A stretch of 64,000 nucleotides of DNA from Bradyrhizobium barranii subsp. apii (GCF_011516635.5 NZ_CP096255.1:8567501-8631500); one strand, 5' to 3'; shown: positions 37,948-46,820, counted from the first letter of the stretch. The notes: generated by a model from the letters alone, not told the origin. A program made the numbers and translations.

Positions 37948-38138
37948 AAAAAATCGTGCACGTCAGGATTGTTTTGGTGCCTTAATTCCAATAAAATCAC
38001 TCATCGATTTTCGGCCGGACGACATTGGCATCCACCGGTACAGCCGGTTCAGACACGCTGACGACCCTTCCAGAAACTCGATCTAACCCGCCTGCGAAAG
38101 TAGGCTTCGACACTGCACATCTGAGAAGGAACTACCCC

Positions 38139-38351
38139 GTGAGCATGGGAACCGTGAAGTGGTTTAACGCGACCAAGGGCTTTGGCTTCATCCAGCCCGA
38201 CGATGGCGGCCAGGACGTCTTCGTACACATCAGCGCCGTCGAGCGCGCCGGTCTCGGCACGCTGCGTGAAGGTCAGAAGGTCTCTTACGAGATCGTGGCC
38301 GACCGTCGTTCCGGCAAGTCGGCAGCGGACAACCTCCGCGCCGCCGGTTGA
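38139..38351 (+). CDS. cspA: Cold-shock protein (CspA family)
   Basis: A 70-residue OB-fold RNA chaperone: MSMGTVKWFNATKGFGFIQP, with RNP1 KGFGFI and RNP2 VFVHI both intact, then YEIVADRRSGKSAADNL. GTG 38139 is chosen because GAGAAGGA ends 8 bases upstream; ATG 38145 is the alternative. It has a ~270-base upstream region, compatible with the long leaders of cold-shock mRNAs. A clear terminator follows. Confidence 0.94.
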   Translation: MSMGTVKWFNATKGFGFIQPDDGGQDVFVHISAVERAGLGTLREGQKVSYEIVADRRSGKSAADNLRAAG

Positions 38352-38400
38352 GCCCACGGGCCTTTGGCCCGGACGGCTCTAGCGAGCAAGCAACAGGAAA

Positions 38401-38430
38401 AGGCCGTGCGCAACGCACGGCCTTTTTTCA
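38401..38430 (+). terminator. Rho-independent terminator of the cold-shock gene
   Basis: AGGCCGTGCG and CGCACGGCCT pair around a short loop and are followed by TTTTT. It lies ~50 bases after the stop codon of the cold-shock gene. Confidence 0.92.
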
Positions 38431-38510
38431 TGTCCGAAAGAGCGGATGGACTCAGCAGGTCGTACCGGCCGCATCCGCGCTGTCGTAGACGCAACTGGAC
38501 GACGCGTCGG

Positions 38511-38549
38511 TCTTGCCAGTTCGTCTTGCCAGTTCGTCTTGCGAGTTCG
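38511..38549. repeat. Three tandem 13-base repeats beside the IS630 copy
   Basis: The unit TCTTGCCAGTTCG occurs three times in a row (third copy with C to G), followed by a partial fourth unit. It ends within nine bases of the IS630 insertion. In the pre-insertion sequence it lay directly after the stop codon of the pil_N-type gene now at 42183-42680. Confidence 0.85.
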
Positions 38550-38570
38550 TCCTGCTAGAGCGTTTTCCGA

Positions 38571-39517
38571 TCACGTTGCGTCGTAACCAGCCGCGACGAG
38601 ATAATTTTGACATTCCTCGGGTGAGAAGCGTTTGAGAGCGTTGGCGATTGCTTGCCAGAGATCGGGCATGGTGCGGGCTGCGGCGGTCCGCAACAGCGCT
38701 TTCAGTTTGGAGAAGGCCATTTCAATCGGGTTGAAGTCTGGACTGTAGGGCGGAAGATAGAGCAGGCTAGCTCCGACCGCCTGGATGGCCTCTCGAACGC
38801 CATGGACCTTGTGAGCGGGCAAGTTGTCCATGATAACGGTATCGCCCGGCCGCAGCGATGGGGCGAGCAATTGCTCGACGTAGGCCAGGAAAGCGTCGCC
38901 ATCCATTGGACCGTCCAGAACAAGCGGCGCGATCAGACCGTCGGAGCGCAATCCAGCGGTGAACGTCGTCGTCTTCCAATGTCCGTGTGGGATAGCTGCA
39001 CGACATCGCTCGCCGCGTGGCGAGCGCCCGTAACGCCGCGCCATTTTGGTGTTGGCGCTGGTTTCGTCGATGAAGACGAGACGCTCAGGGGCAAGGTCGA
39101 TTTGCCCTTCGAACCACTCCTCACGTGCGGCATTTATATCGCCGCGCCGTTGCTCGGCGGCGTGCGCTGTCTTTTTTTAAGTGTGATCTTTCTGCGCTGG
39201 AAAAAACGCCAGAGCGACGCGATGCCAGTCGATATTCCACGACGTTTCAACAGTTCTCGCAACTCGGCAAGCGTGATATCCGGCCTCGCTGTCACCGCCT
39301 CCAGAATCAATTGCGAATGCGCTTCGATGCGCTGCGATTTGCGGTCACCGCCCTGGCGTTTAGGAACGATGTCGCCAACTTTCTTGAGGCGACCGCGCCA
39401 GCGGATCGCACTGGCCGCGCTGACACCAAAGCGCTCAGCAGCCTGTCGACAGGACATGCCACCGTCAATCGCGGCTACCACCCTTTGGCGAAGATCAACC
39501 GAAAGCGCCCTGGCCAT
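38571..39517 (-). CDS. IS630-family transposase, second copy
   Basis: This has the same two-frame layout as the copy at 6207-7153, with the slippery A-run at 39172-39178 on the minus strand. Both frames are open and the DDE motifs are unchanged. Element X lies 56 bases upstream of the start codon, so the coding region is whole but cut off from the right terminal repeat. Transcription may come from X. Confidence 0.9.
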
Positions 39518-39935
39518 ACATGCTGGCCTCCCTCGCCAGCATGCAGCTTGAATCTGACTCGCGCCGTTTTGGGAATCTGGAGGGTTCTGTGAGGTCGCGC
39601 TCACGCGAGGGCGCGGCAGGCGCTTATGACGCGACCTCATTGAAGCCGGATTGAACGAAGGCGCGGGAGGCTATTCGCGGTTTTGCAGCTATGGGGATTG
39701 TTCGAGATCGCCATGCCCGATCTGCTGGCTCGGCGCGTGAGGCAGAGACACAGGAGTGCGCATCCTGGAAGAGTTGAGATCAGACGCGCTTCGCCTGAGA
39801 TCGCGATAGGCCTTTTGCTGCATCGGACGGTTGTTGTCGCGCAGTGTGACAGCACGGATTCGACATCGTCCGCGATGATCGAGACGCTGGGAGCGAAATG
39901 ACGAATGATGATCGTCGTGCACGACATGACTTGGC

Positions 39936-41186
39936 TCACGATGTGTCGCATCGGAACGGTGATGTTCGAGGGCTGGGGCGTCTGAAGCTATGTCGAAAGC
40001 GCTCAATGATGCGCATGACGCCACCACAATCGGGACAGGCAGGAACCTCGGCCCAGGTTTGAGCCTCCGAATCCACAGGCGACGGCTGGCCATCGTTTGG
40101 GGCTGTTCGCTCATGATCGAGAAGTTCGCGGCAAAGGGCGAGCTTGGCAGCGCGATGGCGGTTGGCCATGAAGCCGAAGTGGCGGATGCGGTGGAAGCCG
40201 TCAGGCGGCGTATGAAGCAGGAAACGGCGAATGAACTCATCGGGCTTGAGATTCATGATCTTTGTCGCGCTGTTTTGGCGATAGTCCTTCCATGAGAAGG
40301 CGACATGATCGTCGTCGAGTGCGACGAGCCGGCTGTTGGCGATCGCGACGCGATGGGTGTAGCGGCCGAGATAGGCCAGGACCTGTGCGGGTCCGCCGAA
40401 GGGCCGCTTGGCGTAAACAACCCAGTTGATGCGTCGCATGGCGTCGAGGTGGGCCGCAAAGGCAGCCGGCTCGGCCAGAGCTCCGAGATCGCCGAAGAAA
40501 CGCAAGGCACCGGAGTTGAAGGCTGCCGACAGACGTTTGAGAAAAAGTGTGCGAAATAGTCTGGACAACGGTTTGACGGCCAGGAAGAAGTTCGGTCGGC
40601 AAGCGGTCCAGCGCGCGCCATCGGGCGAGAGGCCGCCACCCGGAACGACGCAATGGACGTGGGGATGATGCATCAGCGTCTGTCCCCAGGTGTGGAGGAC
40701 GGCGACGCCGCCGATCGCACCGCCGAGCCGGCGTGGATTGGCGGCGAGCGTCGTCATCGCCTCGGCGGCAGCCTTGAACAGGATGGCATAGACGACGGCC
40801 TTGTTCTGGAAAGCGATCGCGGCGATCGGTGCGGGAAGTGTAAAGACGACGTGGAAATAGGGAACCGGAAGCAGGTCGGCTTGACGCGCGGCGAGCCACG
40901 CGGCTCGGGCTCTCCCCTGACACTTCGGACAGTGCCGATTGCGGCAGGAATTATAGGCAACGCGTGTCGTGCCGCAGTCGTCGCAAGCCTGCATGTGGCC
41001 GCCGAGCGCCTCGGTCCGGCACGCAACGATCGCGCTCATCACGCGCCGCTCGACCCGCCCCAGATGACCGGCATGTACACGGCGATAGGCGTCGCCATGC
41101 CGGCGCAGAATATCGGCAATCTCGATGGCGGGCCTGTTGGAGCGGATGTCGGAGCGGGTCATGACCCGCATCCCGCTGCGGGTCAT
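39936..41186 (-). CDS. IS91-like zinc-finger HUH transposase of element X, second copy
   Basis: The 416 residues are the same as in the copy at 4582-5832, including CRNRHCPKC, HPHVHCVVPGGG and YLGRYTHRV. The start overlaps the recombinase stop by ATGA. The ~390 bases between its stop and the element end hold no conserved frame, only the terminal hairpin and the inverted GATTGAACGAAG copy (39649-39660). Confidence 0.92.
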   Translation of the reverse strand: MTRSGMRVMTRSDIRSNRPAIEIADILRRHGDAYRRVHAGHLGRVERRVMSAIVACRTEALGGHMQACDDCGTTRVAYNSCRNRHCPKCQGRARAAWLAARQADLLPVPYFHVVFTLPAPIAAIAFQNKAVVYAILFKAAAEAMTTLAANPRRLGGAIGGVAVLHTWGQTLMHHPHVHCVVPGGGLSPDGARWTACRPNFFLAVKPLSRLFRTLFLKRLSAAFNSGALRFFGDLGALAEPAAFAAHLDAMRRINWVVYAKRPFGGPAQVLAYLGRYTHRVAIANSRLVALDDDHVAFSWKDYRQNSATKIMNLKPDEFIRRFLLHTPPDGFHRIRHFGFMANRHRAAKLALCRELLDHERTAPNDGQPSPVDSEAQTWAEVPACPDCGGVMRIIERFRHSFRRPSPRTSPFRCDTS

Positions 41187-42043
41187 CCAGGTGGCGTCAC
41201 CTCCAGCGACAGGCGATCGAGCGGGCTCTGCGTCGCTCGGATCGTATCGGTGGCGACCTGCGTGTAGCGCGCTGTCGACGACAAATTATTGTGCCCGAGC
41301 AAGACCTGGATGATCCGGATATCGGTTCCGTTCTCGAGAAGATGTGTCGCGAAGCTGTGGCGCAGCGTGTGCAGCGTGACGCGCTTGGTCAGGCCCGCAG
41401 CCTTCACCGCCGACCGGCAGGCGGCATGCAGCACGGTCTGATCGATCGGATGATCTTCGTCACGACCAGGGAACAGATAAAGCCGCGGCCGGGCGAGCCG
41501 CCAGTAGGTGCGCAGGATGCCCAGCAGCTGGGGCGACAGCATCACGTTGCGATCCTTCGCGCCCTTGCCGTGGCGCACCTGGATGACGCCGCGGGCGCTG
41601 TCGATGTCTTCGATCCGCAGTCCCGCAACCTCCGAGGCCCTGAGCCCGGCCGCATAGGCGGTGGTGAGCGCGGCGCGGCTCTTCAGGCTCGATACCGCTT
41701 CAAGAAACTGAACCACTTCGTCGGCGCTGAGAACGACCGGCAGCTTGCGCGGTTCTCGCGCATAGGGAATGCGCTCTGGGATGAGCGCCTCGCCGAGCGT
41801 GACGCCGTAGAAAAACCGTAGCGCACAGACGATCTGGTTCAGCGCCGGCCATGAGATGCCGGTCGAGACCAAATGCACCTGGAAGGCGCGGACGTCTTCC
41901 AGCTCTAACCGGTCAGGCGATCGGCCAAAATAGCGGCTGAACTTCGAAACCGCGCTGATGTAGGATCTTTGCGTCGCCGGCGACAGATTGCGGACGGTCA
42001 TGTCTTCGATCATGCGGCGGCGAAGAGGGCTCAAATCGGCCAT
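41183..42043 (-). CDS. Tyrosine recombinase of element X, second copy
   Basis: A 286-residue recombinase identical to the left copy except for one residue: the catalytic stretch reads TLHTLRHSFATHLL where the left copy has TPHTLRH. The Pro is the common residue in XerC/D-like enzymes, so this copy could be weakened, although the catalytic Arg, His, Arg and Tyr remain. The start ATG 42043 has the same AGGAG as in the other copy. Confidence 0.92.
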   Translation of the reverse strand: MADLSPLRRRMIEDMTVRNLSPATQRSYISAVSKFSRYFGRSPDRLELEDVRAFQVHLVSTGISWPALNQIVCALRFFYGVTLGEALIPERIPYAREPRKLPVVLSADEVVQFLEAVSSLKSRAALTTAYAAGLRASEVAGLRIEDIDSARGVIQVRHGKGAKDRNVMLSPQLLGILRTYWRLARPRLYLFPGRDEDHPIDQTVLHAACRSAVKAAGLTKRVTLHTLRHSFATHLLENGTDIRIIQVLLGHNNLSSTARYTQVATDTIRATQSPLDRLSLEVTPPG

Positions 42044-42182
42044 CTCGATACTCCTGTCTGAGGGGGTGGGCTCCAACACCCACATCCTCTCAGCCAGGAG
42101 GCGATCTATGCCACCTTGCCCCCTACGCCGCGGCAGCGGCTTCGTTCAATCCCCACCCGATTCTTTCCGGTCGGAAAATGCT

Positions 42183-42680
42183 CTAGTTCGTTTTGGCGGC
42201 CGCGCCGGCATTGCCGCTGGCGTTGTTGCTCAACGAACCGGCCTGGCTCATCGTGTTGTTGAAGTAGTTGTCGCTGTCGCCGAGCGTCACGCGGCGCTGG
42301 CACAGCGGCATGCAGCTGTAGGACTCGCGCTCGACCCCGCGATAGACCGTGACGAGCCGGTCGCTCGGACCTTCGACCTGGATCTGACGGTCGACCAGGA
42401 TCTCACCGCCCCGGTCGAGTGCGATGAAATTGGTGGCACCGTAGCCCTTCCCGGTCACGACGATCATGCCGCCGGGCTGGAGCGTGACGTCGGCGATCAG
42501 GGGATTGCCGACCACGATGGTCGCCACCTTGCCGGGCAGCCGGACCAGCTTGGCCTGGTCGACATTGACGGCGATGGTGTCGGCGGTCGCCTCGGCAAGG
42601 CTGGCGGCCGGCGATGCCAGCACCGCAGCCGCAACCAGAAGACAAACGCGCGCATGACGGCGCAGCAACTCTTTACGCAT
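42183..42680 (-). CDS. Pilus-assembly N-terminal (pil_N) domain protein, secreted
   Basis: A 165-residue exported protein. The signal peptide is MRKELLRRHARVCLLVAAAV, cleaved near ASLA-EA (residue ~29). The domain KLVRLPGKVATIVVGNPLIA and DVTLQPGGMIVVTGKGYGAT matches the T2SS/T3SS pil_N domain at the start of CpaC secretins, but there is no secretin part here. The second half has a CMPLC pair and a low-complexity Asn/Ser/Ala tail. It probably helps the Tad system encoded from 44.9 kb. The TAG stop uses the TA of the IS630 insertion; in the ancestral sequence it was also TAG. Confidence 0.85.
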   Translation of the reverse strand: MRKELLRRHARVCLLVAAAVLASPAASLAEATADTIAVNVDQAKLVRLPGKVATIVVGNPLIADVTLQPGGMIVVTGKGYGATNFIALDRGGEILVDRQIQVEGPSDRLVTVYRGVERESYSCMPLCQRRVTLGDSDNYFNNTMSQAGSLSNNASGNAGAAAKTN

Positions 42681-42840
42681 ACTCTTACCCCCGGGACGTC
42701 ACAAACCGGCAGAAGCGATTCGATACACAGCGGAGCCGGTGCCCGACCCGGCTAACCTGCCCTTAATTCGTGAACGTTCCGCAAACTCGCCGACTATTGT
42801 TTGAACGGACTGGCGCTTTGCTGCCTCAGAAGATCCCTTA

Positions 42841-43772
42841 GTGTCCGACCGAAAAATAAGTTGAGTGATATCAGCGAGTTCTGATTCCATCGGTGTTGCG
42901 AAGCATCAAAGGGATCGAGAATGTGGACTGATATCACCCGGGCACAGTTTGCCCGAGAGGAGCTGCGTTTGCCAAGCGACTTGACGGATGCGGAATGGGG
43001 CGTGCTGGAGAGGTTGCTTCCTGTGCGGGCCAAGCGCGGGCGGCGCCCGAAATGGAGCTATCGCGACATCGTCGAGGCAGTACTCTATCTGCTGCGCGGC
43101 GGATTGCCGTGGCGCATGCTGCCGCCCACTCTGTTTCCACCAATGACCACGGTGCAGTACTATTTCTACCAATGGCGCGACAGCGGATTGTGGCAATCGA
43201 TCAACCACGCACTCCTGATGCTGGCGCGCGAGGCGATCGGCCGGGAGGCCTCGCCGACGGCCGGCGTGATCGACAGCCAATCGGTCAAGACCACGGAAAG
43301 TGGCGGCCCTCGCGGCTACGACGCGGGAAAGAAGATCAAGGGTCGAAAGCGCCACATCGTCACCGACACCCAAGGGCTCCTGGTCGGAGCGATCGTTCAC
43401 GCTGCCGACGTCCAGGATCGTGACGGCACGCCAGATGTCCTGTGCAGCATTCGCTACCGCTTCCCCTGGCTGCGCCATATCTTCGCCGATGGCGGCTATG
43501 CCGGCGAAAAGCTCAAGGCGGTGCTGGAAAAGATCGGCCGGTGGACTGTCGAGATCATCAAGCGCTCCGATGCCGCACAGGGCTTCGAGGTGCTTCCGCG
43601 CCGCTGGGTGGTCGAACGAACCTTCGCCTGGCTCGGCCGCAACCGCAGATTGGCCAAGGACTTCGAGCGAACCATCGAAAGCGCAACTGCCTGGCTCTTC
43701 CTCGCCTCTGTCCAACTCATGACAAGGCGCATCGCAGCGATAAAAACAGCAATGCAATTTTGAGTCAGGCTC
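42841..43772 (+). mobile_element. IS5-family (IS427-like) element at the end of the desaturase-like gene
   Basis: The ends GTGTCCGACCGAAAAATA (42841) and, read inward, GAGCCTGACTCAAAATTG (43772) are imperfect inverted repeats. TTA lies on both sides (42838-42840 and 43773-43775). The 932-base element holds one intact transposase. The right-hand TTA is the reverse of the TAA stop codon of the minus-strand gene, so the insertion kept that stop. Confidence 0.9.
42921..43763 (+). CDS. IS5-family transposase (IS427 group), intact
   Basis: A 280-residue DDE transposase in a single frame. LTDAEWGVLERLLPVRAKRG forms the N-terminal part; catalytic residues are Asp in AGVIDSQSVKTTESGG, Asp in IFADGGYAGEK and Glu in VVERTFAWLGRNRRLAKDFE. 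Unlike its relative at 24347-25182 no frameshift is needed, which shows the expected reading SGGPRGYDAGKKIKG across the join. The gene ends 9 bases before the element terminus and appears active. Confidence 0.95.
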   Translation: MWTDITRAQFAREELRLPSDLTDAEWGVLERLLPVRAKRGRRPKWSYRDIVEAVLYLLRGGLPWRMLPPTLFPPMTTVQYYFYQWRDSGLWQSINHALLMLAREAIGREASPTAGVIDSQSVKTTESGGPRGYDAGKKIKGRKRHIVTDTQGLLVGAIVHAADVQDRDGTPDVLCSIRYRFPWLRHIFADGGYAGEKLKAVLEKIGRWTVEIIKRSDAAQGFEVLPRRWVVERTFAWLGRNRRLAKDFERTIESATAWLFLASVQLMTRRIAAIKTAMQF

Positions 43773-44599
43773 TTACTGGCGGAACGGATAGGCGAGCTGG
43801 CCCCCGATCTCCTTCGGCATGGTCGCTTCGTCCTTGCCGTAGTCCTGCGGCAGTTTCCCCTCCGGCATGCGGAAGGTGCCGAACAGCACGTCCCAGATCG
43901 GAAACGTCCCGGCAAAATTGGTGTCACCGCCCTCTTCGAGTGTGGTGTGGTGCCAGCGGTGGAACACCGGCGTCGCCAGCACATATTTGAACGGCCCGAA
44001 GGTCCAGTTCAGGTTGGCGTGCACGAAGGCCGAATGGAAGGTGGTGAACGGACCGAGCCAGATCATGACGTTCGGGGAGATGCCGGCCATCAGCAGCACG
44101 ACGTCGACGCCGATCGTCCCGAGCATGAGATTGACGGGATGAAAGCGGGCCGCGGAAATCCACCCGATCTCCTCCGACGAATGATGGATGGCGTGGTACT
44201 TCCAGAATCCGCCGTCGTGGAACAGCCGGTGCAGCCAGTACAGCATGAAGTCAGACAGCACCAGGAACAGTATGCCCTGTACCCACAGCGGCAACTGCGC
44301 CAGCGGGCCATGGCCGTTGTCGTAGAAGGCGATCAGGTCGTCGGCATCGTGGATGTTGAAGACGGCACCGGCACCGACGATCAATAGCCGATCCGCATGG
44401 TGCGGGCGAACACCGGAACGAAGAACCAGTAGCAGATGTCGGTGAGGATCTCGCGCTTGCGCCACCACGGCGCGCCGGGATTGCAGGCCCAGAAATGCTC
44501 GAGCACGGTGAAGACCGCCGCGAGCACGAAGGTGACGGGGACCATCTTCTGGATGGTCTCGCCGAGCATCAAGGCAACTTGCATGGGCAGGCTCGACAT
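43773..44599 (-). pseudogene. Sterol desaturase/fatty acid hydroxylase family protein, frameshifted
   Basis: A membrane di-iron oxygenase-like gene broken by one base. Frame one (44599 to ~44384) encodes MSSLPMQVALMLGETIQKMV, membrane segments and FVPVFARTMRIG. Frame two continues LLIVGAGAVFNIHDADD through the His motifs HRLFHD, HAIHHSSEE and HRWHHT to the stop at 43773. The loss is near GGCTATTG at 44383-44391; 827 bases is one short of 276 codons. The His clusters are intact, so decay is recent or the base loss is a reading error. The IS element abuts its stop codon. Confidence 0.87.
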
Positions 44600-44868
44600 C
44601 GTCGCCTCTCTTCCAAACTTCTGATCCCGCTTAGGCCTACTCCCCGAAATTTAAGGGAGGGTGAAGTCCACCGCGCGCTTGGGGCGCATTTGGAACAGGA
44701 AGAATTTCGATTGCGTCCTTTAGGCCAAATTCACTCTGGGCAAAAGCATCGGGCTGGAAGCGGGTTTGCCCGATCGAATTAACTCTACCGAAAGAGCTCG
44801 GATCTCATGTTTATCGCGTCAAGCACAGCGCCGAACGAGGCGATCACACCCCAGACGGAGTTTAGTTC

Positions 44869-45033
44869 ATGAAGAACCTGATTGCGCGTTTCGCGAAGGA
44901 TGAATCCGGCGCCACCGCCATCGAATACGGCCTGATTGCCGCCGGCATCGCACTGGCCATCATCACCGTCGTCAACAACCTTGGCAGCTCGCTGAACACC
45001 AAGTTCGGCTCGATCAGCTCCTCGCTGAAGTAA
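44869..45033 (+). CDS. flp: Flp/Fap pilin component
   Basis: A 54-residue pilin precursor, MKNLIARFAKDESGATAIEY followed by the hydrophobic GLIAAGIALAIITVVNNLG. The G|ATAIEYGLIAAG prepilin site is the Flp consensus and should be cut by the CpaA peptidase encoded 340 bases downstream. It is the major subunit of the Tad adhesion pilus. A strong terminator follows, so it is probably transcribed at a higher level than the assembly genes. The 270 bases upstream hold no gene; I found no convincing consensus promoter there. Confidence 0.94.
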   Translation: MKNLIARFAKDESGATAIEYGLIAAGIALAIITVVNNLGSSLNTKFGSISSSLK

Positions 45034-45052
45034 GCAACCGATCAACGACGGC

Positions 45053-45085
45053 AAAAGCCCCGGACCTCCGGGGCCTTTGTTTTTC
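45053..45085 (+). terminator. Rho-independent terminator of the pilin gene
   Basis: GCCCCGGA and TCCGGGGC form a stem followed by CTTTGTTTTT, 20 bases after the flp stop. It would separate the abundant pilin mRNA from the cpa operon. Confidence 0.88.
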
Positions 45086-45088
45086 TGA

Positions 45089-45250
45089 ATGCGGCGAGTT
45101 CCAGTGGCGTTACGCGAGTACAGAACGAAAGCCGCGGTTGCGGCGAGCGAGGCGGAGGCGGCCGAGACCTCTTCGCCGGCGTACTGGGTTTGCCTTGCGC
45201 TGCTGCTCGCGACGGCCGTCCTCGCCGCGCGCATTGCCAGCATCTGGTGA
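45089..45250 (+). CDS. Possible small membrane protein
   Basis: A 53-residue frame (MRRVPVALREYRTKAAVAAS, ending LLLATAVLAARIASIW) with one C-terminal membrane segment. It lies between the pilin terminator and cpaA on the same strand. There is no clear ribosome site and I do not recognise a family, so it may be chance. The basic, Ala-rich N-terminus and hydrophobic end resemble other small genes near Tad loci. Confidence 0.3.
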   Translation: MRRVPVALREYRTKAAVAASEAEAAETSSPAYWVCLALLLATAVLAARIASIW

Positions 45251-45373
45251 GTGCGCCTCCGGCAGGCTCCTGCTCGCAGCGCCGCTGCCGCTGTTGTCGG
45301 TTTGTTTAGCACTACCGGCTAGCATGCGGCGACACCCCGATCCCGCGATGAACCCAAGCTCAAGACGCCGCCC

Positions 45374-45898
45374 ATGATCCTCGACCTTGCGCGCCTTCTG
45401 CTCTTCCCGGCCCTGATGGCCTTCGCCGCCGCGAGCGATCTCTTCACGATGACCATCTCGAACCGCGTGTCGCTGGCGCTGATCGCGGGCTTCTTCGTGC
45501 TCGCGTTCGCCGGTGGCATGGCACCTTACGAGATGCTGAGCCATGTCGGCGCCGGCGCACTGCTCCTCGTCGTGGCCTTCGGCTGCTTTGCGATGGGCTG
45601 GATGGGCGGCGGCGACGCCAAGGTCGCGGCTTCGGTCGCGCTCTGGTTCGGCTTCGCGCAATTGATGGATTTCCTGCTCTACGCCTCGCTGTTCGGCGGA
45701 GCGCTGACGCTGCTCCTGCTCCAGTTCCGGCAATGGCCATTGCCTTACGGGCTGGCGGGTCAGGCCTGGCTGGCACGGCTGCACGACAAGGAGAGCGGCA
45801 TTCCTTACGGCATCGCGCTCACGCTCGGCGCGCTGATGGTCTATCCGGAGACCGAATGGGTGAAGGCGATCGACCTCGCTCACCTCGCACTGCGCTGA
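45374..45898 (+). CDS. cpaA: Prepilin peptidase CpaA/TadV
   Basis: A 174-residue inner-membrane aspartic protease with about five segments. The two catalytic Asp are in AAASDLFTMTISNR and GWMGGGDAKVAAS (GxGD-type). It cleaves and matures the Flp pilin and minor pilins. Short length without the methylase domain is normal for the TadV/CpaA group. It starts the assembly operon; cpaB follows after 127 bases. Confidence 0.94.
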   Translation: MILDLARLLLFPALMAFAAASDLFTMTISNRVSLALIAGFFVLAFAGGMAPYEMLSHVGAGALLLVVAFGCFAMGWMGGGDAKVAASVALWFGFAQLMDFLLYASLFGGALTLLLLQFRQWPLPYGLAGQAWLARLHDKESGIPYGIALTLGALMVYPETEWVKAIDLAHLALR

Positions 45899-46025
45899 GC
45901 ACGCCGGGTAAACCCAGCGTTAAGCCGATTTAGATACGCCTCATTAACCATGCTTTGACGAATAGCTGGTCAACTGCCGATTACGGCGGCGGCTGCGTCG
46001 CGGCGTTTTGTGGAAAGTGAAGCGT

Positions 46026-46820
46026 ATGAATAGGGCACGCATTGTCGTCCTGACGGTCGCCATCTGCGCCGGCGGTGTCGCCGCGTACCTGGCGAGCGGC
46101 TCGGACTCTGCGCCGCCACCGGCGGCTCCGGTCGCACAGCTTCCGACCGTCGACGTCCTGGTCGCCAAGAACGACATCGGCCTCGGCCAGACCGTGAAGC
46201 CGGAAGACGTGCAATGGCAGACCTGGCCGGCTGCGACCGCGAGCTCCACCTTCATCCGCCGCAACGAGCGCCCCGAGGGCGCAACCCAGGTCATCGGCTC
46301 GATCGCCCGCGCGCCCTTCATCCAGGGTGAGCCGATCCGCGACCAGAAGCTGGTCAGGGCCGAAGGCTCCGGCTTCATGGCGGCGATCCTGCCGACCGGC
46401 ATGCGCGCGATCTCGACCGAGATCTCGCCGGAGACCGGCGCGGGCGGCTTCATCCTGCCCAACGACCGCGTCGACGTGCTTCTGACGCGCCGCCTCAAGA
46501 ACGCCGACCAGGGCGCCGGCGCCCAGGACATCGTCACGTCCGAGATCATCCTGGCCAACGTCCGCGTGCTGGCCATCGACCAGGCGCCGAAGGAAAAGGA
46601 CGGCCAGAACGCCGTGGTAGGCAAGACCGTCACGCTCGAGCTCAATCCCGCGCAGACGGCGACGCTCTCCGCGGCCCGGCAGAGCGGCACGCTGTCGCTG
46701 GCGCTGCGCAGCATCGCCGACGTCAAGATGAGCGAGATCACGCTCGATGATTCCGCGAAGCGCGATGGCGTTTCGATCATTCGCTACGGCATCCCAAGCG
46801 CGACGGCGAAGGCACGATGA
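46026..46820 (+). CDS. cpaB: Flp pilus assembly protein CpaB/RcpC
   Basis: A 264-residue periplasmic protein held by an N-terminal segment (MNRARIVVLTVAICAGGVAA). The SAF domain follows (VDVLVAKNDIGLGQTVKPED), then the RcpC/CpaB domain (RAISTEISPETGAGGFILPN, then DRVDVLLTRR). It helps the secretin channel assemble. ATG 46026 has GGAAAG upstream. Its stop overlaps the cpaC start. Confidence 0.94.
   Translation: MNRARIVVLTVAICAGGVAAYLASGSDSAPPPAAPVAQLPTVDVLVAKNDIGLGQTVKPEDVQWQTWPAATASSTFIRRNERPEGATQVIGSIARAPFIQGEPIRDQKLVRAEGSGFMAAILPTGMRAISTEISPETGAGGFILPNDRVDVLLTRRLKNADQGAGAQDIVTSEIILANVRVLAIDQAPKEKDGQNAVVGKTVTLELNPAQTATLSAARQSGTLSLALRSIADVKMSEITLDDSAKRDGVSIIRYGIPSATAKAR

Larger units (their letters stand above)
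39578..42147 (-). mobile_element. Element X, right copy, uninterrupted
   Basis: This 2570-base copy runs opposite to the left one and has AATC (GATT on its own strand) at both sides (39574-39577 and 42148-42151). It lacks the IS21 insertion and so shows the native structure: recombinase, transposase, ~390-base non-coding tail, terminal hairpin. It sits in the IS630 leader, with its CCTCCA end facing the IS630 transposase. The only coding difference I noticed from the left copy is a Pro to Leu change in the recombinase. Confidence 0.92.
38558..42183 (-). mobile_element. IS630-family element, second copy, split by element X
   Basis: The left end GAGCGTTTTCCGATC starts at 38558. The right end, TCGGAAAATGCTC, ends at 42183. 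TA lies on both sides (38556-38557 and 42184-42185). Removing X and one AATC leaves 1052 bases, exactly the length of the copy at 6194-7245. The element landed in the stop codon of the neighbouring pil_N-type gene and regenerated TAG. Confidence 0.94.

Noticed and set aside
44691..44717. EcfG-type promoter before the pilin gene (GGAAC-N17-CGTC)
   Set aside because: The -10 part is CGTC rather than CGTT and the site is ~150 bases from the start codon; too weak to list.
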